From assembly GCF_049651205.1 (NCBI RefSeq), contig NZ_JBASBR010000004.1:186001-250000 (forward strand): a stretch of DNA of 64,000 nucleotides, written 5' to 3'. Source of the stretch: Castellaniella sp049651205 (GTDB lineage: Bacteria > Pseudomonadota > Gammaproteobacteria > Burkholderiales > Burkholderiaceae_B). How positions within the stretch are numbered: the stretch's first letter is position 1; every line of letters begins with the position of its first letter. The notes under the pieces are model-generated. The model searched no databases. It was given only the letters and a program-made list of their open reading frames with translations, and was not told the DNA's origin. Positions 10,028-18,703 of this stretch are shown piece after piece. Position numbers and translations under genes: made by a program.

Positions 10028-10502
10028 GTTTTCACTGGCCGTCCAGTACGGTGTGCCGGCACCACAACTGCCACGCTGGCGCCTGCGCCGATGGGCAGGC
10101 CAGGCACTTGAACACGCTCTGGCCCCCCCAGACCCCAGGGCCGGCCAGCCTGTGGCGCTGACTGTCCGCATTGTGGACGCCGACGAGGGCCGCACCCTGA
10201 ACGCCGCCTGGCGTCAGCGTGATTACGCCACCAATGTGCTGACCTTCGAATACGGCGCTGATCCCTCGGGCTTGATCAGCGGAGACATCGTACTGTGCCT
10301 GCCGGTGCTGCAGCAAGAGGCTCTCGATCAGCGCAAGCCATTTTTGCACCATGCCGCACACCTGGTGACCCACGGTGTTTTGCACGCATTGGGCTACGAC
10401 CACATCCAGACAGATGAGGCCGAACGCATGGAAGCACTAGAAACAGCGATCCTCGCGGCACAGCGGATCCCCAACCCTTACCTGACGCAATCCAGCCCTT
10501 AA
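10017..10502 (+). CDS. ybeY: Endoribonuclease YbeY (16S rRNA 3'-end maturation)
   Basis: Zinc-dependent single-strand endoribonuclease involved in 16S rRNA maturation and late ribosome quality control. The metal-binding motif HGVLHALGYDH is intact, and NVLTFEYG matches the family's substrate-side strand. The frame is open 34 codons further upstream inside ybeZ, but the ATG at 10017 (MYPEFSLAV) gives the normal length of 161 residues and an 11-bp overlap with ybeZ. Confidence 0.93.
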   Translation: MYPEFSLAVQYGVPAPQLPRWRLRRWAGQALEHALAPPDPRAGQPVALTVRIVDADEGRTLNAAWRQRDYATNVLTFEYGADPSGLISGDIVLCLPVLQQEALDQRKPFLHHAAHLVTHGVLHALGYDHIQTDEAERMEALETAILAAQRIPNPYLTQSSP

Positions 10503-10556
10503 GCGTTTGGCGCTTTATCGGTTATGCTACGGGATCCATTACTCGTCCTTCGGACA

Positions 10557-11444
10557 ATGCCAGACCCTCACTCCTCAGACTCAGAACCCCGACCTACCCA
10601 GGTGGCTTCCCGTTCGCTGTTCTCCCGCCTCAAAGCCCTGATGCGGCCTGCCCCACCCACCGACCGCCAAGGCATCCGGGACGTCCTCGAAGCCGCACAC
10701 GATCACTCGATCCTGGATGGCGAATCCTACGCAATGATCTCGGGCGCACTCGAGGTTGCCGACAAAACCGTCGCCGACATCATGGTGTCGCGTTCGCGGA
10801 TGGATCTTCTCGATGTCACTCAACCGCTGTCCGAGCTCATGCACAGCATCACCGAGACAGGTCACTCCCGTTTTCCGGTATACGAAGGCGACCGTGACAA
10901 CATCATCGGCGTGTTGCTGGCCAAAGATCTGCTGCTCACGCTATCCGATCACGCCCTGGATATCCGGGCCCTGATCCGGCCCCCGGTATTCATCCCGGAA
11001 ACCAAACGGCTCAACGAGCTGCTGCACGAATTTCGCGTCGGTCACAATCACCTGGCCATCGTCATCGACGAGCACGGAGGCATCTGTGGGCTGGTAACCA
11101 TGGAAGACGTCCTCGAGCAGATTGTCGGCGACATTGAAGACGAATTCGACGAAGCAGACGAAAAGACGATTTTCCGCACTGGCGAGAACAGCTGGCGTGC
11201 CATGGGCATGACCGAAATCGACGACTTCAACGAAGCCTTCCACGTGGATATCCCCGACGAAGACTACGACACGCTCAATGGCTGGCTTGCCGCACAATTG
11301 GGCCATATCCCCCGTCGGGCCGAGCGTTTCGAAAGCCGTGGTCTGGCAATCACGGTAGTGAGTGCCGACAGCAAATGTGCACGCTGGCTGCATATCCAGC
11401 GGACCACAAACCAATCACAGGAACCCGCCTCACAGCATGGCTGA
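10557..11444 (+). CDS. corC: CorC/HlyC-type CBS-domain protein (YbeX)
   Basis: Cytosolic CBS-pair protein of the CorC family, linked to magnesium/cobalt efflux. In E. coli its homologue YbeX is also linked to ribosome metabolism. The CBS pair is visible (VADIMVSRSRM; HNHLAIVIDEHGG and GLVTMEDVLEQIVGDIEDEFD), followed by the C-terminal CorC_HlyC domain. ATG 10557 (MPDPHSS) is chosen over ATG 10524 by comparison with family length; neither has a clear Shine-Dalgarno. The last 8 bp overlap lnt. Confidence 0.9.
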   Translation: MPDPHSSDSEPRPTQVASRSLFSRLKALMRPAPPTDRQGIRDVLEAAHDHSILDGESYAMISGALEVADKTVADIMVSRSRMDLLDVTQPLSELMHSITETGHSRFPVYEGDRDNIIGVLLAKDLLLTLSDHALDIRALIRPPVFIPETKRLNELLHEFRVGHNHLAIVIDEHGGICGLVTMEDVLEQIVGDIEDEFDEADEKTIFRTGENSWRAMGMTEIDDFNEAFHVDIPDEDYDTLNGWLAAQLGHIPRRAERFESRGLAITVVSADSKCARWLHIQRTTNQSQEPASQHG

Positions 11445-13062
11445 GCCCAATAGCAAGCAAGGGCAATCAGCCAAATCCTGGCTCTACCTGATTCTGGCCG
11501 GAGCGCTGCAGGCGCTTTGCTTCGCGCCTGGGCCGCTACCTGCCTGGAGCCTGCCCTTTGCCCAGATCGCCAGCCTGGCGGTATTGGCTGCGCAAACATG
11601 GCAGGCAGGCACCCTCCGGCAAGCCGCCTTGCGCGGTTGGCTCTTTGGCTGGGTGCAATTCAGTATCGGGGTGTACTGGCTGACCATCAGCATGCACCAG
11701 TTTGGAGGCCTGGCTCTGCCGCTGGCCATCGCCGCACTGCTGCTGTTTGCGGCTGCCATGGCACTGTTTGCAGCAGGCGCCTGCGCACTCACTGCATGGC
11801 TTTGCGCCGCTCATCGCTCGCCTCGGCAAAAGGCAGGCAGGCAGATCCTCAATGCCGTGGTCTGGGCCAGTGCCTGGGCACTTTTTGAGTGGCTGCGCGG
11901 CACGCTGTTTACCGGATTTCCCTGGTTGAATATCGGGTATGCGCATGCAGAAGGCATGTTTGCTGCCTGGGCCCCATTTACAGGGGTCTATGGGGTGGCT
12001 TGGCTGGCTGCCTTTGCAGCCGGTGCCATTGCCCTGATGGCACGGGCCAAAGACACCCCCTACGACCGCAGCGCGGCTGCCACCATCGCCCTGGCTTTGC
12101 TGAGCGGTTTACTGGGCATTGCCTGGGGACACATCGACTGGGCCCGGGCATCCGGCCGGCCCATGCTGGTGCGTCTGGTGCAACCCGCCACGCCACAGGC
12201 CGATAAATTCAACCCCGACCACATGTCGGCGGCAATGACACGCACGCACCGGCTGGCTGGCCTGGCCGCCAAAACGCCTGAAGATCAACCCCAGTTGATC
12301 GTGCTGCCCGAAACCGTGCTGCCTGTGTTTCAAGACCAACTGCCCCCCGCCTTCTGGCACTCCTGGATACGCCTTAGCCAAACCATGCAGGCGCCCATCA
12401 TCATGGGGCTGCCCTTGCACACCCGCAGCCAGTCGGCAGAACGCTATACCAACAGCGCCACAGTCATCCAGCCCACCGATACGCAAGGGCCCTTGCAGCC
12501 GGGCCAATGGCACTACGACAAGCAGCATCTCGTCCCGTTCGGTGAATTCATCCCAACCGGGTTCCACTGGTTTGTCCACGCCATGAATATCCCCTTGGGC
12601 GACTTTAATCGCGGACAGCCCGGACAGGCGGATTTGCTCATTGGCGATCAGGCCCTGGCCATCAACATCTGCTACGAAGACGCGTTTGGCGAGGAGATAG
12701 CCGCCGCGGTCAGGCCGGGGGCCAATGGCCAGGCGGGTGCCAGCGTGCTGGTCAACCTCAGCAATCTAGCCTGGTTTGGCAACTCCTGGGCGCTTCGACA
12801 GCACCTATGGATCTCGCGCATGCGCGCCCTGGAAACCGCACGACCAGTGATTCGGGCCACCAACACCGGGACAACCGCCGCCATCGGCCCCAAGGGCGAG
12901 GTGCGGGCTGAACTGGATCCCGATATACCGGGCGTACTGGATGTGGAGATCCAAGGGGCTCAGGGCCTTACTCCGTATGTCCGCTGGGGCGACCGCCCCA
13001 TCCTGATCTGGCTGCTGGCCTTATTGCTGGCGGGTTTTTATCTACGCAAAAAACGGGCCTAA
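11437..13062 (+). CDS. lnt: Apolipoprotein N-acyltransferase
   Basis: Inner-membrane enzyme that adds the third acyl chain to outer-membrane lipoproteins. About six N-terminal hydrophobic helices are followed by a periplasmic nitrilase-like domain with the Glu-Lys-Cys triad: E in VLPETVLPVF, K in YDKQHLVPFGEF, C in NICYEDAFGEE. A last hydrophobic helix closes the protein. The start is taken at ATG 11437 (MAEPNSK), overlapping corC by 8 bp, since the upstream extension is only the corC frame shadow. The 541-residue length is normal. It converges on the next gene with 17 bp between stops. Confidence 0.95.
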   Translation: MAEPNSKQGQSAKSWLYLILAGALQALCFAPGPLPAWSLPFAQIASLAVLAAQTWQAGTLRQAALRGWLFGWVQFSIGVYWLTISMHQFGGLALPLAIAALLLFAAAMALFAAGACALTAWLCAAHRSPRQKAGRQILNAVVWASAWALFEWLRGTLFTGFPWLNIGYAHAEGMFAAWAPFTGVYGVAWLAAFAAGAIALMARAKDTPYDRSAAATIALALLSGLLGIAWGHIDWARASGRPMLVRLVQPATPQADKFNPDHMSAAMTRTHRLAGLAAKTPEDQPQLIVLPETVLPVFQDQLPPAFWHSWIRLSQTMQAPIIMGLPLHTRSQSAERYTNSATVIQPTDTQGPLQPGQWHYDKQHLVPFGEFIPTGFHWFVHAMNIPLGDFNRGQPGQADLLIGDQALAINICYEDAFGEEIAAAVRPGANGQAGASVLVNLSNLAWFGNSWALRQHLWISRMRALETARPVIRATNTGTTAAIGPKGEVRAELDPDIPGVLDVEIQGAQGLTPYVRWGDRPILIWLLALLLAGFYLRKKRA

Positions 13063-13079
13063 GCAGCGGCTGTTGCCGG

Positions 13080-15962
13080 CTAGGCGGGAGGCACCAGATA
13101 TTGTTGTTCGAAGTCTGAAGCAATCAGCGGCGCGCTGAGCCAGAATCCCTGGCCGGCATCACAGCCAATGGTTTCGAGCAACTGATGCTGTGCAGCATTG
13201 GTGATGCCTTCGGCAATCACCAACATCTCAAGGCGATGTGCCAACGAGATAATGGTTTCGCACACCAGTCGAGCCACTGGACTACTGGTAATCTGCGCCG
13301 TAATTCCGGGATCCAGCTTCAGAAACTCGAAAGGCAGGCGTCCGGAAGCCAGCAATGCCGGCATGCCCAAAGACGCAGCACCCACACAGAATCGCATCCC
13401 GGCATGATGCAGTGCCAGCAGTCTGGGCCGCACATTATGCTCAAGGTGCGTCAGGATGCGCTCATCAAACTCAAGCGATAGACTGTTTGCCGGCAAGCCG
13501 GCCGATGCCAGCTGCTGCAACACGGATTCGAGACCCGAGCGCACAAAACCAAACTGGCCAGGCGAGACATTGATGGTAAGCCGCAGATCGGGGGCCCAGG
13601 TACTGCGCCACCGTGCCAACTGGCTAATAGCCTCGCCAAAGACCCAGTCGCCCAGCGGCTGGATCAGCTTCCGCTCTTCGGCAAACGGGATGAATTCCAA
13701 TGGTGAAATCACGCCAAACTCTGGGTGCCGCCAGCGCAACAGGGTCTCTGCCTGTATTACCTGCCCCGTATCACAAGCAAAAATCGGCTGATATTCAAGG
13801 AAGAATTCACCGGCAGCCAACGCCTGGGGCAGGCCCACCAGCAAATCGTGCTGCATCTGCACCCGATTGCGCATGGACTGATCAAAATACCGATAGCGAT
13901 TACGCCCCTGTGCCTTGGCGGCATACATGGCCATATCCACATGGCGCATCAAGGATTCAGCGGTATCGGCGTCAGCGGGATACAAGGCCAGGCCAATGCT
14001 GGCAGAAATATGGGTGGCTGTGCCCGCCAACTGGTAGGGCTGCGTGATGCGAGCAAGTATCCGCTCGCACAATTGATCCAGCGCGGTACGGTCGGGAGCG
14101 CCTGTCAGCAGCATCACAAACTCGTCGCCACCCAGCCGGGCAATGAAATATTGCCCATCCGGAGCGCACTGACGTAGCCGCTCGGCAACCTCTACCAGTA
14201 GACGGTCGCCCATTGCGTGGCCCAGCGAATCATTAACCTCTTTAAAGAGATCCAGATCCATGAACAGCAGCGCCAGAGTCTGCCCCTTTGCGTGAGACTG
14301 GGACACACTATCGAGCAGTTGCTCGTTGAAATACTGGCGATTGGGCAAGCCAGTCAGCGGATCATGGTGTGCCTGGTTCCAGATGGCGGTTTCCATCTGC
14401 TTTTTCTGGGTGATATCGCTTAGCATCACCACCCGGCAGTTGACGGTTCCGTCGTGGTTCCAGGCGGTATCCAGCACCACGCGCTGGGCGTATTCCTCGC
14501 CCGACTTGCGCTGCTGCCAGCGCTCGCCTTCCCAACGCCCTTTGGTGTTGATCGCGTGCCACATGGCATCGTAGTAATCACGGTTGTGACGTCCCGGCCG
14601 CAACAAAGAGAGCAGCTCGCCGGCTACTTCGTCGGGCCAATAACCGGTCATTTTGGAATATGCCGGATTCACGTCGATAATCACACCCGTGGGCTCTGTG
14701 ATCACAATGGCTTCACTGCTGTTTTCGTAGGCAATGGCGGCCAATTGGGCAGAGGACTCTGCTTGCTTGCTCTCAGTGATGTCCTGCACCAGCCCAATCA
14801 CCGAGGCTTCGTCGCCACTGCCTATGATGGTTAAAAACACTTCAATATCGATCAGCGAGCCATCTTTACGCCGCCCATGGTGCTCGAAGCGCACCGTGGG
14901 CGATTTGCGGGTAAGGGCATTTTTGAGGGTTTCATCTACCAGATAGCGTTCTTTTGGGGCGATCAGCGCAAGCAGCGACAGCTGATCCACCATTTCGTCT
15001 GGCTGGTAGCCAAAGATGTCGGCCATTTTTCGGCTGACAAAGCTGAAGCGCCCATGGGATGACAGGAAGATACCCACCAGCGCATTGGCTGCAAGCCCCT
15101 GGAACACCAGATCTGCCCGTTGCAAGCCCTGCTGGTTGCTGTGCATTTCCTCGATGAGCTCGTGGATATGCTGCACGCCTACGTTATACGCGATGCTGAT
15201 CTCTGCAACCTCTCGCACCCCCCTGGGCTCGAGACGATGACTGTAATTACCGTGCGCAAATGCGCCGGTGCCTTTGCGTAGCTCGGATAAAGGCAGCACA
15301 ACCATCCGGCGCATCGCCCAAAACAAAAAGATAAGCAAGGCAAGATCAACAAATACCGCTACCAGCAAAGTACTGATGACGTGGTTTTTGACTTCCCGCA
15401 ACTGTGGCATTAAGGCGTCGGACGCAGCCGACACAGATTTGAGCAAGGCGCCCGCATCATCAGCCAACCATTGGCGTTGCACGCCGCCAGGCAGCTCCTG
15501 GGGATCGCGCGACGCTTCGCCGTGTGAGTATGAATTGAGAATAACTGCCTGCAAGCGCCCCTTGAACCCCACCCAGTGACGCTGGATACTTGGCAAAAAC
15601 TGACGCACCTCCGTCTGCTGCAAAGGTGCGATTTCGCGATCACCAACCACCCCGCCCCGATCCAGCGCCTGCAGATGGCGATCCATGGCGTCGATATCTT
15701 TGCTGAGCTGGCCTGTCTGCAAAAGCCCGCCATCCGACAAGCGCATGGCCTGCACCGCCAGGCGCTGACTGCCGGTGCGCATCTCTGCCAGCACAGCCGA
15801 CTGATCCAGTGCGGCGTCATAACCTGACATCAGCACATACACCAGGCCCGCATTACCCACTATCATGGCCAACACCAAGCCGTACAGGGCTGCAGACAAT
15901 GCCGCGATGCCAAGATGCGAGTGGCCGCTGAACCTTGTTTGCCGGGATATTGGTAGGCGCAT
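13080..15962 (-). CDS. Membrane PAS-GGDEF-EAL protein; EAL lacks metal-binding Asp pair
   Basis: Predicted c-di-GMP enzyme/sensor. Two membrane helices flank a periplasmic helical sensor with repeated LQ/Q-rich helices. A HAMP-like segment follows (PLSELRKGTGAFAHGNYS), then two PAS domains, GGDEF and EAL. The GGDEF site (ARLGGDEFVMLL) is intact, with no RxxD inhibitory site five residues before it. The EAL domain starts with AETLLRW and keeps the Glu, Asn and Lys positions, but the DDFG motif reads VGAASLG and AEGVET reads AEGITN. Inference: an active diguanylate cyclase with a dead, possibly ligand-binding EAL domain. Start ATG 15962 is preferred to GTG 16022, which adds a non-signal-like N-terminus. 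Confidence 0.88.
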   Translation of the reverse strand: MRLPISRQTRFSGHSHLGIAALSAALYGLVLAMIVGNAGLVYVLMSGYDAALDQSAVLAEMRTGSQRLAVQAMRLSDGGLLQTGQLSKDIDAMDRHLQALDRGGVVGDREIAPLQQTEVRQFLPSIQRHWVGFKGRLQAVILNSYSHGEASRDPQELPGGVQRQWLADDAGALLKSVSAASDALMPQLREVKNHVISTLLVAVFVDLALLIFLFWAMRRMVVLPLSELRKGTGAFAHGNYSHRLEPRGVREVAEISIAYNVGVQHIHELIEEMHSNQQGLQRADLVFQGLAANALVGIFLSSHGRFSFVSRKMADIFGYQPDEMVDQLSLLALIAPKERYLVDETLKNALTRKSPTVRFEHHGRRKDGSLIDIEVFLTIIGSGDEASVIGLVQDITESKQAESSAQLAAIAYENSSEAIVITEPTGVIIDVNPAYSKMTGYWPDEVAGELLSLLRPGRHNRDYYDAMWHAINTKGRWEGERWQQRKSGEEYAQRVVLDTAWNHDGTVNCRVVMLSDITQKKQMETAIWNQAHHDPLTGLPNRQYFNEQLLDSVSQSHAKGQTLALLFMDLDLFKEVNDSLGHAMGDRLLVEVAERLRQCAPDGQYFIARLGGDEFVMLLTGAPDRTALDQLCERILARITQPYQLAGTATHISASIGLALYPADADTAESLMRHVDMAMYAAKAQGRNRYRYFDQSMRNRVQMQHDLLVGLPQALAAGEFFLEYQPIFACDTGQVIQAETLLRWRHPEFGVISPLEFIPFAEERKLIQPLGDWVFGEAISQLARWRSTWAPDLRLTINVSPGQFGFVRSGLESVLQQLASAGLPANSLSLEFDERILTHLEHNVRPRLLALHHAGMRFCVGAASLGMPALLASGRLPFEFLKLDPGITAQITSSPVARLVCETIISLAHRLEMLVIAEGITNAAQHQLLETIGCDAGQGFWLSAPLIASDFEQQYLVPPA

Positions 15963-16076
15963 GCGTTTAGATTTTCTGGGATATGTCGAGACTACACAAC
16001 GCCCGCACAAAAAACCGAGCACAAAGTAGAACCACTATAAATGTATCTTAATGGATCGGCCCCCAAAGGCAACAAC

Positions 16077-16115
16077 GCAAAAGCCCGGTTTCCTGGCGGG
16101 ATCTCGGGCTTTTGC
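16077..16115. terminator. Symmetric hairpin with flanking A/T runs, bidirectional terminator-like
   Basis: An 11-bp perfect inverted repeat (GCAAAAGCCCG and CGGGCTTTTGC) is separated by 17 bases. It has AAAA on one side and TTTT on the other, so it could act in either direction. It lies between the tRNA operon and the PAS-GGDEF-EAL gene, both on the minus strand, and could stop tRNA read-through. The rest of 15963-16233 shows no supportable gene; short open frames there are tRNA-region shadows. Confidence 0.45.
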
Positions 16116-16233
16116 TAGTACATGTGTGTAAAACCCAGCCGTCACGATAGAAGCGCAACGACACGTCAAGATTCTCAGCACTGAGCTTTGCGGTTTCATG
16201 CCCGCAGGAGTGCGCCCATGCTGGGTACACACG

Positions 16234-16268
16234 AAAAAAAAAGCACCTGCTCGAAGCAGGTGCTTTTT
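16234..16268 (-). terminator. Rho-independent terminator of the tRNA operon
   Basis: On the minus strand a 14-bp perfect stem (AGCACCTGC core, CGA loop region) is followed by an unbroken run of about nine T residues. It begins 9 bp after the tRNA-Asp CCA end. This is a textbook intrinsic terminator and closes the Ala-Glu-Asp tRNA transcript. Confidence 0.9.
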
Positions 16269-16276
16269 GAATTCTC

Positions 16277-16353
16277 TGGCGGAGCGGACGGGACTCGAAC
16301 CCGCGACCCCCGGCGTGACAGGCCGGTATTCTAACCAACTGAACTACCGCTCC
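16277..16353 (-). tRNA. tRNA-Asp (GTC)
   Basis: The reverse complement folds as a full cloverleaf. The acceptor stem is GGAGCGG/CCGCTCC, the D-loop has AGTTGGTTAGA, the anticodon loop CTGTCAC gives GTC, the T-loop is GGTTCGAGTCC and the encoded CCA end is present. Last of three tRNA genes in one transcript. Confidence 0.97.
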
Positions 16354-16372
16354 GCAGCGGTGCCAAAAAATT

Positions 16373-16448
16373 TGGCGTCCCCTAGGGGATTCGAACCCCT
16401 GTACTCACCGTGAAAGGGTGATGTCCTAGGCCTCTAGACGAAGGGGAC
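16373..16448 (-). tRNA. tRNA-Glu (TTC)
   Basis: The acceptor stem is GTCCCCT/AGGGGAC. The anticodon arm has loop CTTTCAC giving TTC, the T-loop is GGTTCGAATCC and CCA is encoded. The sequence is close to proteobacterial tRNA-Glu. Middle gene of the operon, 19 bp before tRNA-Asp. Confidence 0.97.
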
Positions 16449-16468
16449 AACACAATCATTAAGAAGTT

Positions 16469-16544
<76 letters not shown>

Positions 16545-16552
16545 AAACAAGG

Positions 16553-16568
16553 TCTTCGTTAACGAAGA
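16553..16568. repeat. 16-bp perfect palindrome in the tRNA operon leader
   Basis: TCTTCGTT followed by AACGAAGA, a perfect palindrome between the predicted -10 box and the first tRNA. In RNA it would form a short stem at the 5' end of the precursor; as DNA it could be a protein site. No function is assigned. Confidence 0.6.
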
Positions 16569-16574
16569 AGCGAG

Positions 16575-16603
16575 ATTATGCACGAATTTTTTTAGGCGTG
16601 CAA
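16575..16603 (-). promoter_or_regulatory. Predicted sigma-70 promoter of the tRNA operon
   Basis: On the minus strand TTGCAC and CATAAT are separated by exactly 17 bases, the latter ending about 30 bases before tRNA-Ala. The spacer contains a seven-A run. Both hexamers match the consensus at four or five positions, and no other candidate in the 16545-16823 gap is as good. The remainder of that gap up to bioB shows no gene. Confidence 0.7.
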
Positions 16604-16823
16604 GTTGACACCGGAAAATGTGCGAACGCAGCAATTTGTTACACAACAACACGGCTAACACATAGACGCCTGCACCCGGCCCCAACTGAGGTAAACAGCA
16701 AGAAAGACGACAGGTTAGGAGAACTTGTCTTAAGTTCGGCTAGATTGCAATGTAAATAGAGTTTGTCAACGGCATCAAGCCTCCCTAACATGCCGCCATC
16801 ACCACACACTCTACGGCTACACC

Positions 16824-17822
16824 ATGGATACCTACATCCGCCACGAAACCCTGACACCCACTTGGTCGATACCTGCAATTTTGGATCTGTTTGCCCTGCC
16901 CCTGAATGATTTGTTGCTGCGAGCGCAAACCGTGCACCGGCAACACCATCCGGCCAATGCTGTGCAGATGTCGCGGCTGCTGTCCATCAAAACCGGTGCC
17001 TGCCCCGAAGACTGCGCGTATTGCCCGCAATCATCGCGTTATGCCACAGCAGTGGAGGAAGCGCCGCTGATGCCGCTTGCACAAGTCATGGCCGCTGCCC
17101 GCAAGGCCAAGGATGCTGGCGCCCAGCGCTTTTGCATGGGCGCTGCCTGGCGCTCACCCACCGAGCGTCAACTGGACGGCGTCATCGAACATGTTCAGGC
17201 GGTCAAGGGTCTTGGGCTGGAAACCTGTGTCACCCTGGGCATGTTGAAGCCCGGCCAGGCCGAGCGTCTGAAAGAAGCCGGGCTGGATTACTACAACCAT
17301 AACCTGGACACCTCCCGCGAGTACTACCACGAGATCATTCATAGCCGCACCTTCGACGACCGTCTGGATACACTGCAACGGGTGCGCGATGCGGGCCTGA
17401 AAGTGTGCTGCGGCGGCATCGTTGGCCTGGGAGAATCCCGCGAGGTGCGAGCCGGCCTGATCGCCACACTGGCCAATCTGGCACCCTACCCTGAATCCGT
17501 GCCGATCAACCAACTGGTAAAAGTCCCTGGCACCCCGTTGGCTGACGCACCAGACCTGGACCCGCTTGAGTTTGTCAGAACCATCGCAGTGACGCGCATC
17601 ACAATGCCTGCCACGGTGGTGCGCCTGTCTGCCGGGCGCGAATCCATGCACGACAGCACCCAGGCGTTGTGCTTTATGGCCGGTGCCAATTCTATTTTTC
17701 AGGGCGAGCAACTGCTTACCACCCCCAACCCGGCGCTGCAAGCCGACAAAGATCTGTTTGACCGCCTGGGATTACGGGCCATGCCCGCGGATACTGGAAT
17801 CACCTGCCTGGATCAGCAATAA
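16824..17822 (+). CDS. bioB: Biotin synthase
   Basis: Radical-SAM enzyme that inserts sulfur into dethiobiotin. The SAM-cluster motif is GACPEDCAYCPQS; YNHNLDTSREYY, the RVRDAGLKVCCGG region and RLSAGRE carry the remaining family residues, including those near the 2Fe-2S cluster. Length of 332 residues is normal. No other bio gene is adjacent. The TAATG at the end overlaps the start of the next gene, so the transporter downstream is probably co-transcribed. Confidence 0.97.
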   Translation: MDTYIRHETLTPTWSIPAILDLFALPLNDLLLRAQTVHRQHHPANAVQMSRLLSIKTGACPEDCAYCPQSSRYATAVEEAPLMPLAQVMAAARKAKDAGAQRFCMGAAWRSPTERQLDGVIEHVQAVKGLGLETCVTLGMLKPGQAERLKEAGLDYYNHNLDTSREYYHEIIHSRTFDDRLDTLQRVRDAGLKVCCGGIVGLGESREVRAGLIATLANLAPYPESVPINQLVKVPGTPLADAPDLDPLEFVRTIAVTRITMPATVVRLSAGRESMHDSTQALCFMAGANSIFQGEQLLTTPNPALQADKDLFDRLGLRAMPADTGITCLDQQ

Positions 17823-18703
17823 TGCACACCCTCATTCTCAGTGTCACTTTCAGCGTACTTGTTTCTGTGTTTCTAAAGCTGGCGCGCCGCTACCAGATCC
17901 AGATCGGGCAAGCGATTGCGATGAATTACGTGACCGCTTGCGTACTGTGCCTCTGGCTGTTGCAACCGTCGCTGGCTTCGCTGGGCCGGCAAACACCAGA
18001 AGGCTGGCTTGTACTGGTGCTGTTGGGCGTACTTTTGCCATTCGTATTTTTAGTGATGGCATCTGCCGTACGCCATGCGGGTATTGTGCTAAGCGACACG
18101 GCACAGCGTCTATCGCTGATCATCCCCATTCTGGCGGCGTTTTTAGTGTTTCACGAAGCGCTGTCTATCGCCAAGGCCGGTGGCATCCTGCTGGCACTGG
18201 CCGCATTAGGATGCTTGCTGCAGCGACGTCCGCAAACCGCCAGTATTGCAGCTGACGACACTGCAGCACCGCATCCTGGCACAGGCCGCAAAGTGTGGCT
18301 TACCCTGCTGGGCGTGTGGCTGGGCTACGGGGTGATCGATATCCTGTTCAAGCAAATGGCGCGCACCGGCGCAGGCTTTACCAGCACCCTGTTGCTAAGC
18401 TTTTTGCTGGCTGGTGTGTTGCTGGGCGTGTGGCTGCTTATCCAGCGCACCCAATGGCACGGGCGCAGCCTGGCATCTGGCATTTTGCTGGGGGCGCTGA
18501 ATTTCAGCAATATCTATTTTTACATCCGGGCCCATCAAAGCTTTCCCGAAAACCCGACACTGGTATTTGCCGCCATGAACATCGGCGTGATTTCAATCGG
18601 TACGCTGGTTGGGGCCGGCGTGTTTCGAGAGCGGCTCTCCTGGGTTCAGGGGCTCGGTATCGCCCTGGCCATCGGCGCCATCGTGCTGCTGTTTCCCCGC
18701 TGA
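17822..18703 (+). CDS. EamA/DMT-family transporter
   Basis: Ten hydrophobic helices in two five-helix repeats, the drug/metabolite transporter fold. The C-terminal repeat ends with VGAGVFRERLSWVQGLGIALAIGAIVLL, typical of EamA proteins, given here in part as FRERLSW. The substrate cannot be told from sequence. It starts in the bioB stop codon (TAATG), which suggests co-expression but does not prove biotin transport. Its last 111 bp overlap the MFS gene on the opposite strand. Confidence 0.82.
   Translation: MHTLILSVTFSVLVSVFLKLARRYQIQIGQAIAMNYVTACVLCLWLLQPSLASLGRQTPEGWLVLVLLGVLLPFVFLVMASAVRHAGIVLSDTAQRLSLIIPILAAFLVFHEALSIAKAGGILLALAALGCLLQRRPQTASIAADDTAAPHPGTGRKVWLTLLGVWLGYGVIDILFKQMARTGAGFTSTLLLSFLLAGVLLGVWLLIQRTQWHGRSLASGILLGALNFSNIYFYIRAHQSFPENPTLVFAAMNIGVISIGTLVGAGVFRERLSWVQGLGIALAIGAIVLLFPR

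Noticed and set aside
13063..13079. Possible terminator between lnt and the PAS-GGDEF-EAL gene
   Set aside because: The local GC-rich repeat (GCGGC and GCCGGC) is short and imperfect with no T-run on either strand.
16700..16823. BirA-type operator before bioB
   Set aside because: TGTAAAT and TTTGTCAAC are present, but they do not form the TTGTAAACC-N-GGTTTACAA arrangement, and no BioR-like site is seen.
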